A stretch of 64,000 nt of DNA from Rostrohypoxylon terebratum (lineage: Eukaryota > Ascomycota > Sordariomycetes > Xylariales > Hypoxylaceae), in contig MU385881.1 of NCBI GenBank assembly GCA_022497145.1, positions 186,001-250,000 of the forward strand, given 5' to 3'. A program made the translations under genes and the position numbers. This document shows, in pieces, positions 58,338 to 64,000 of the stretch. The notes under the pieces are model-generated. The model did not search any database. It worked only from the letters and a program-made list of their open reading frames with translations, and had not been told where the DNA came from. Position 1 is the stretch's first letter. Each line of letters starts with the position of its first letter.

Positions 58338-60478
58338 ATGTCTCTCAATGACCGAGAGAAATCCCAGCTTCGAAGCGCCTTACAAGAGGCAATCATCAGA
58401 TGCTCCGACAGATGCCTCTACCAATCTGCTAAATGGTATGATTGTTTCTTTTTCTTGCCTTGCCTTGCTTTGCCTTGCCTTAGCTCGTCATAAATGCTGA
58501 TCGCACCATTTTTAGGGCAGCTGAGCTGCTCAATGCCATCCCCGAACCAGAGCCTTCTCTCGACGATTCGCAGCTTTCGGACGCCTCTGTCGGATATGCT
58601 TCGACGATAATAGCGCCGAATAACGACCCGGAAGAGGCGGCCCTCGAGGCTAAGGAGATAAGCAAATATCTCCTAGCCAAGTCTCTCTTCGATTGTCGAG
58701 AATATGACCGTTGCGCCGCCGTCTTCCTTCCCGATTCTACACTTACCGGCATAGTATCCACGAAGGAGCCGAACAATGCCACTCCAAAAGGCAAGGGAAA
58801 GGGAAAGGCTACGGCTCCTATCGCCAAACCGAACAACAGCGAAAAGCTGCCACAAATAAGCCAGAGAAGCTTATTTCTAGCTCTATACGCCAAATTTCTT
58901 TCGGGGGAGAAGCGCAAAGACGAAGATGCCGAGATGGTAATGGGTCCACAGGACCTGGGTACATGTTCTAACAAACAATTATTGACCATCAGTCGCGTTT
59001 TGGAAGCATGGTTCAGCCAACACCAAAATCCGGAGGGTGACGGTATCGAAGGTAGCCAAGGATGGCTCGAATATCTCTACGGAATGGTTCTTGCCAAAGA
59101 AAAGAACGAAGAATTGGCTCTGATGTGGCTCATTCGAAGCGTTCATCTAGTTCCTATGAATTGGGGTTGTTGGTTGGAGATGACAGGACTGATATCACGA
59201 GTGGAAGACGTAGGTTGCAATAGGGTGTCATTTGAGGTTTGAGACCATCGCCGCTGACCAGCTACGCTACAGTTGAACCGGATAATGCCTCGGTTGCCAC
59301 AGAATATCGTCTCCTTCATGTTCCATATCCACACCTCCCTCGAGTTATACCAGCACGACGCAAACCTTGCTAACTCGCTAGACCAACTACTGGGCATATT
59401 TCCAACTTCGTCATTCCTTCTCACGTGCGATGCGTTGCTTTCCTATCATGCAAAGGACCTCGTTGCCGCAGAACAAAACTTTAGTCGCATCCTCTCGTTG
59501 CATCCGCACAGACTCGACTCGCTCGATCATTATTCGAACATCCTCTACGTTATGAATTCCCGACCAAAGCTAGCCTTCTTAGCTCACTTATGCAGCAGCG
59601 TGGACAAATTCCGGCCAGAATCTTGCGTCGTTATTGGAAATTACTATTCTTTATTATCCCTGCACGAGAAGGCTGTACAGTATTTCCGAAGAGCGTTGAT
59701 GCTCGATCGCTCATGTCTATCTGCCTGGACATTGATGGGACACGAATACGTCGAGCTCAAGAATACGCATGCCGCCATAGAGTCATATCGTCGCGCCGTG
59801 GACGTGAACCGAAGAGACTATCGCGCGTGGTACGGATTAGGTCAGACGTACGAGGTCTTAGAGATGCACGCATATGCCCTATGGTATTACAAGAAAGCAG
59901 CCGGGCTCCGACCGTGGGATGGAAAGATGTGGATGGCGGTCGGTTCGTGCTTACAGCGCATGAACCGAAACCAGGATGGAATCAAAGCTCTCAAGCGAGC
60001 ACTACTCGCAGAAAGCTACTATGAGACAGGGAACGATTTTGGCACAGCAGTTCTTATGAGAGGTGCGCATATGGATCCGGAGATCCTATTGCAAATTGCT
60101 AGCATGTACGACAGCATAGGCGAGGAAGAGGACGCCAAAGCGTACATGGAAATGTGCGTGGCACAAGAAGACGGCGGGGTAGGCGACAATCTAGGTGAAA
60201 GCATTCAGATCCATAACGATTCGCCGGGTGAGGGATCCGACGACGACGGCGACAATGGTGGGCGAGGAGAAGGTGGCACAGGAGTTACGGCCGCCACCAG
60301 TAAAGCTCGGATGTGGCTTGCGCGCCACGCTATGAGGACGGAAGATTACCCCACGGCAAATCGACTGGCCACCGAACTTTGTCAAGATGGCGTCGAGGTC
60401 GAAGAGGCGAAGGCCCTTATACGAGAAGTTCGATCTAGGATGGAGGCTAATGGAATGAGCGGGCCGTCGACCGGTTAG
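58338..60478 (+). CDS. APC8: anaphase-promoting complex subunit 8 (Cdc23/Cut23)
   Basis: TPR scaffold of the APC/C ubiquitin ligase. 665 aa from exons 58338-58435, 58516-59209 and 59273-60478. The N-terminal block (LRSALQEAIIRCSDRCLYQSAKW, split by intron 1) is characteristic of Apc8. A low-complexity Lys/Pro insert follows at about residue 130. C-terminal TPRs are clear, for example PESCVVIGNYYSLLSLHEKA, AWTLMGHEYVELKNTHAAI and DYRAWYGLGQTYEVLEMHAY. A Gly/Asp-rich acidic insert (about residues 580-610) precedes the last helices. Domain order and length agree with fungal Apc8. It acts in nucleus and cytoplasm in mitotic exit. Confidence 0.94.
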
Positions 60479-63400
60479 AATCCGAGAGACTCTCCCCAGC
60501 TCTGATTTCCAAGTGGCGCCGACCGAACTGAAGATCATCGGTTTTGACTTACGGATTACGATTTATTTATGAATGGATGGGAAAAGCATTGGGGGGAGGG
60601 TGGGGGCATGGGGGTCATCATGGGCGATTTTAGTCTTTGCCTTGTTTTACGAGAAATGAAGCCTTCCTGAACCAACCATTTTAGAAGCATCCTACAGGGA
60701 GCATTCGAGAGGAATCAATCGCAATTTGCCAACGTTGACTCCCTTACTCCCTTACTCACACGTCTAGTAACCACTTCATATTACATTGACTATAGCCATC
60801 CCGCGGCAACGTAACATCTGAGGTATGCCACCATGACTCAAGCGGTACTGAGACAAACAACACCCGACAACGTCCATAAGAATCCATGAGACTCAGCTAC
60901 CTATTCGAAGGTCTCGTATTCAATTTATACAAGCGTCCTCCGCGGTGTCATGTGAACAATCCTCAAGCGAGCTCACCAATGAGTTACGTTCCCCTAGTAT
61001 GCGTCTGTAAAACTCGATACCGACCAACCATCACCCTAAGTCGGAGTGCTGGATCTCGAGAGCATGCGAGATCCCTCAGTTGTTGGCCTTACATACTAGG
61101 ACGGTGCGACACATTTCAGAAAAAGAACTTGGATATATCGATATATCCCTGTGACTAATCACGTCACGCCAACACATGAGACATGGACTGCGGGACTCTA
61201 TTTTTTTTTCACTTACTACGTTAATCTACACATACTTTGTGTGCGCATTTCGTATATGATATATATACGGACCCGGAGTTAGCCCTATTCCGGCATACAC
61301 ACACTTCTACAGCTTTCCAGCCGGTGGACGGATAAGACCTTGCTCTTTCTAGACGCTCGCCTTAGCCCCAATTAATAAGGCGAGTCCCCATTTCTACGCC
61401 GCTCGTCGGTCCTAAATCAGTCGACGCTCAACTTTGGGGTATAAGTGCTCATCTTATAGCCTTGGTTTTTCTTTTTTTCTTCTCTCGCTGTCTCGATCTT
61501 CTCTTTCTAGGGTATTCCGAGAACTGTCGGTAGATTCCTAGCTTGGTAATCGGCTCTCCCGACCTTGACTTTCACGTGGGGAGCTGAATAGATAGCGAAC
61601 TGGTAGATCGGGACGCTACTACAATACTATGTAACGAGATGTTGGTGAACTACCGAACAGTTGACTGGGGGTTTGGTATCTTGGTACTTCAGGTAACAAA
61701 GTGTCGGTACTGTGACAGGTTTGTTACGAGGGCTTCCTCGGTGCTCGGGCTTATCTTAAGACAGGGCATAGGTAAGTCCACGGGTCTGTAGGTATGTATC
61801 CAGGTTGTCAGGTAGACAATCGACGGCTTCTGTGCTCCAGTTGAAGTCATAGACAGTAATGGGATGGGATGTAAGGTAGTCTACTACTATGTAGGAGCGA
61901 GAGGCACATATGCAACCTTGTCAGGATTTAGTGTTACCAACCAAGAGCAATATTGAATGAGGCACACTGCCAAACAGCCTGACAGCCTACGACGAAGACA
62001 TTGTCTCGTCCACAGAATCAACTGTCGATTCCCATCGTCCACCCCTAATTCTGTATTCCCTTAATCCTTTCTTTCGTTTTCCCATGCGATATCACCAGTT
62101 CTATCGGACGAGCAACCTCACCTTCGCAAAGGCGGAGAGAATGCCCCGCGCCAGCTAGCCTAGCTAACAAGGTATCCCATAGGGCAACACCGTTTAAACC
62201 CCTAGGGCCTAGGTTCAGTAAGGCAGGCTAGGGACCTCCCCAGTCGCTGTGGCTGCAAGGCGGGCGGCGAGGGAATACGAGCTTGGCGGCGCGCGCTTTT
62301 ATGCGCTGGGTGGGTTTGCGGGCTGGCGGGTTACTTCTGAGGTCGAGAAACCTTTTTTCCATCACACGCATACCGTTGCATCGGCGTTATTCCCTCGACG
62401 TAGATTCGGGTTGCAGGGTTTCCTGATTGGGACCTTTCAGCACCTACAGGTCAGATTACAGATGAACTATGTACTTTCACGGCTGGTGAGATTTTAAAGA
62501 GAAATTTTTGAGAGGGGGAATTAGCTAGGTAGGTTAGAAAAGTGAGATAAGAAAGACTCAGTTGCTAAGAGTTAGGCGAGCGAATTCCGTCAGCGGAATG
62601 TTCTGATAGCCTGTGGGTCCTGAGATTCTTTTTCTTTCCGCCCTAAGCTTAACCTAGGTCCTAGGTCCTAAGCCCTGTAAAGAGCCCTGGAGCCCTGTAT
62701 GATGTAATGCACAAGAGTATGCTGTAAGCTCCAGGGCCATAAGCACCGATCCGCCGTGCAGGGGGTTTGGAGGTGCGAATGCGGTGTCACTACCTAGTTA
62801 CCATCACCATAGGCATCTTACTCCCCTGAACGAGTGCCTATCAAAAAGAACTCACAGAAAAATGCACTCAAAGAAACCGTTTGATTCCCCATCCGGCACA
62901 TCCCTACTTGGCCCGCTGCAGCAGTCCAACGGAGACGTGAAAAAAAAATTCGAGCTCTAAGCAGTAAGCAAGGGCTGCTTATTCGCCATCGTACGTCGCA
63001 TATGCGGTCCTGGCATGCGTTAGGTCCCCTAGGCAGTTTGCTCCGTTGGCCTATCGCGGCTCGTGACAAGAGTAGCAGAAGTAGCAAAAGACGTCAGAGG
63101 AAAGAGGAGAGTGCAGAGGGACCTGCTCTAGCTCGAGGGGGCCATCCGTCCGAACGTGAGGAGAGGGTTAGGTTTTCTAACGGTGGCATGCGGGCAATCC
63201 GTTGGCGGTCATAGGGCTACGTAGGTGGTGTGTTGGGTTTATCGAGGAGTAGGTACAGCGCTCGAGTAGCCCTGGTGATGCAAACTACGGCCATGGCGTC
63301 TGGCTAAGGCTGTGTTACGTATTCCTTCAACCATCACGATAATTCAATCCAAATATTAAATTCAACTTCAATGTTCATTACTCTCCTGTCTATATACGGT

Positions 63401-63865
63401 TCCGTCTTTCAGACTTCAGACACCCCGATATCAGGTTCTCTCTTTTTCTTGTAATAGGGAGCGTGATTCCGAGCGTGCCGGCATCAAAGTATCAAAAAAT
63501 TAGACAATATTGATGCGTGCATACACGCAGAATTAATATAGTAGATGCGATTCCTCCCAATCCATCCAATGTGAGCCTCGGCATATAAACTCCTTCCGTT
63601 TGTTCCTACGCCGCCCACATTTTCTCATCAAAAGGCATCCATCGTAACAACGTATCCAAGCGTCCAATTCGTGCTCGGTGTAATGAGGGTATAGAATGGG
63701 TATGCAAAAACCTTCCACCTTCCACCCTCCAAAAAAATGCCAGCCGTCTCAGAACGGCACATACCAAAATAAGATTCGGGGGATTATTAGTCGCCCAGAC
63801 ATTAGAGAAACGGGAAAAGGGGTATCTGCAAAACGCAATAGTACTTGGAATCCTGTAATACTCGT
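60479..63865. other. 3.4-kb gene-poor region
   Basis: No supported gene. Short frames (60886-61158, 62249-62497, 63002-63214 and others) have no domains. It contains pyrimidine-rich blocks at about 61460-61510 and 62040-62090 that look like promoter or 5' UTR DNA of unseen non-coding units. Several repeats of the type CCTAGGTCCTAGG lie near 62650. Confidence 0.45.
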
Positions 63866-64000
63866 TTACAGAGCAAGAGCAGCGATACCGGCAGCGAGCA
63901 GAGCACCGACAGGTCCAATCTTGTCGGCGGCGGCGGTGGGGACCACTACGGGTCCGGAGCTGGTGGGACCGACGGGGGTGTTAGTCGGGACTACCGGAGT
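63866..64000 (-). CDS. 3' end of probable GPI-anchored protein (partial)
   Basis: The last 44 codons and stop of a gene running off the window. The visible part is Pro/Thr/Val/Ser-rich followed by a small-residue site and a hydrophobic C-terminus (GALLAAGIAALAL) ending directly at the stop. This is the pattern of a GPI-attachment signal on a fungal wall or plasma-membrane protein. The identity of the N-terminal domain cannot be seen. The AT-rich DNA 3' of the stop (63480-63865) is its probable 3' UTR. Confidence 0.65.
   Translation of the reverse strand, partial: TPVVPTNTPVGPTSSGPVVVPTAAADKIGPVGALLAAGIAALAL

Noticed and set aside
1..64000. CRISPR arrays, rRNA, tRNA genes, LTR or TIR transposons
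   Set aside because: No regularly spaced repeats, no tRNA-like A/B boxes that I could fold, no transposase or reverse-transcriptase motifs, and no long terminal repeats were seen by eye.

Overview
This is nuclear DNA of a filamentous ascomycete (Pezizomycotina). The evidence is the many 45-200 nt GT-AG introns with CTAAC/CTAAT-like branch sites, fungal families (cyanase, AIM6-type phosphodiesterase, APC8, Kex2-type secreted protein) and HET/NACHT-ankyrin allorecognition genes. A sordariomycete, perhaps of the Xylariales, is my guess from gene content; no marker here proves it. Gene models were spliced by hand, and for nearly every gene the summed exon lengths are divisible by three. No rRNA, tRNA, CRISPR array or intact transposon was recognised.

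Layout. 1-18 kb: a membrane-anchored S33 peptidase (-), a secreted protein with several KR processing sites (+), NAD kinase (-), a protein-kinase-like gene (-), cyanate hydratase (+), a small secreted protein (-) and a two-TM membrane protein (-). 19-25 kb: a 1,832-aa NLR-like protein with an alpha/beta-hydrolase domain, a NACHT-type NTPase, ankyrin repeats and a Q/Y/P/S-rich tail. 25-29 kb: gene-poor. 29-31 kb: a Cys-rich single-pass membrane protein and a small orphan gene. 32-39 kb: a 2,181-aa fusion of a sacsin/NOV-type Hsp90-like ATPase, a DUF3883-like region and a HET domain. 40-50 kb: an RA-PH adaptor, a MAT2B/RmlD-like reductase, an AIM6-like phosphodiesterase and a basic CCDC137-like protein. 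50-52 kb: a second, single-exon HET gene. 52.4-52.6 kb: an assembly gap inside poly-G/poly-C with near-duplicate flanks. 54-60 kb: a cytochrome P450, farnesyl diphosphate synthase and APC8/Cdc23. The last 3.4 kb is gene-free except for the 3' end of a probable GPI-anchored protein at the window edge.

How the genes may work together. Housekeeping genes (NAD kinase, FPP synthase, APC8, the MAT2B-like gene) alternate with an accessory block at about 19-52 kb that carries three proteins of the fungal self/non-self and cell-death repertoire: the NLR, the Hsp90-like ATPase-HET fusion and the stand-alone HET protein. The fusion is the most novel object here. It places a HET effector behind a GHKL-ATPase sensor/switch module in one polypeptide, analogous to NACHT-linked HET proteins but with a different switch. 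Other oddities are a GC-AG intron needed to keep the NLR in frame, a 20-nt micro-exon, and two genes whose reading frame holds only if an intron starts one base before the canonical GT.
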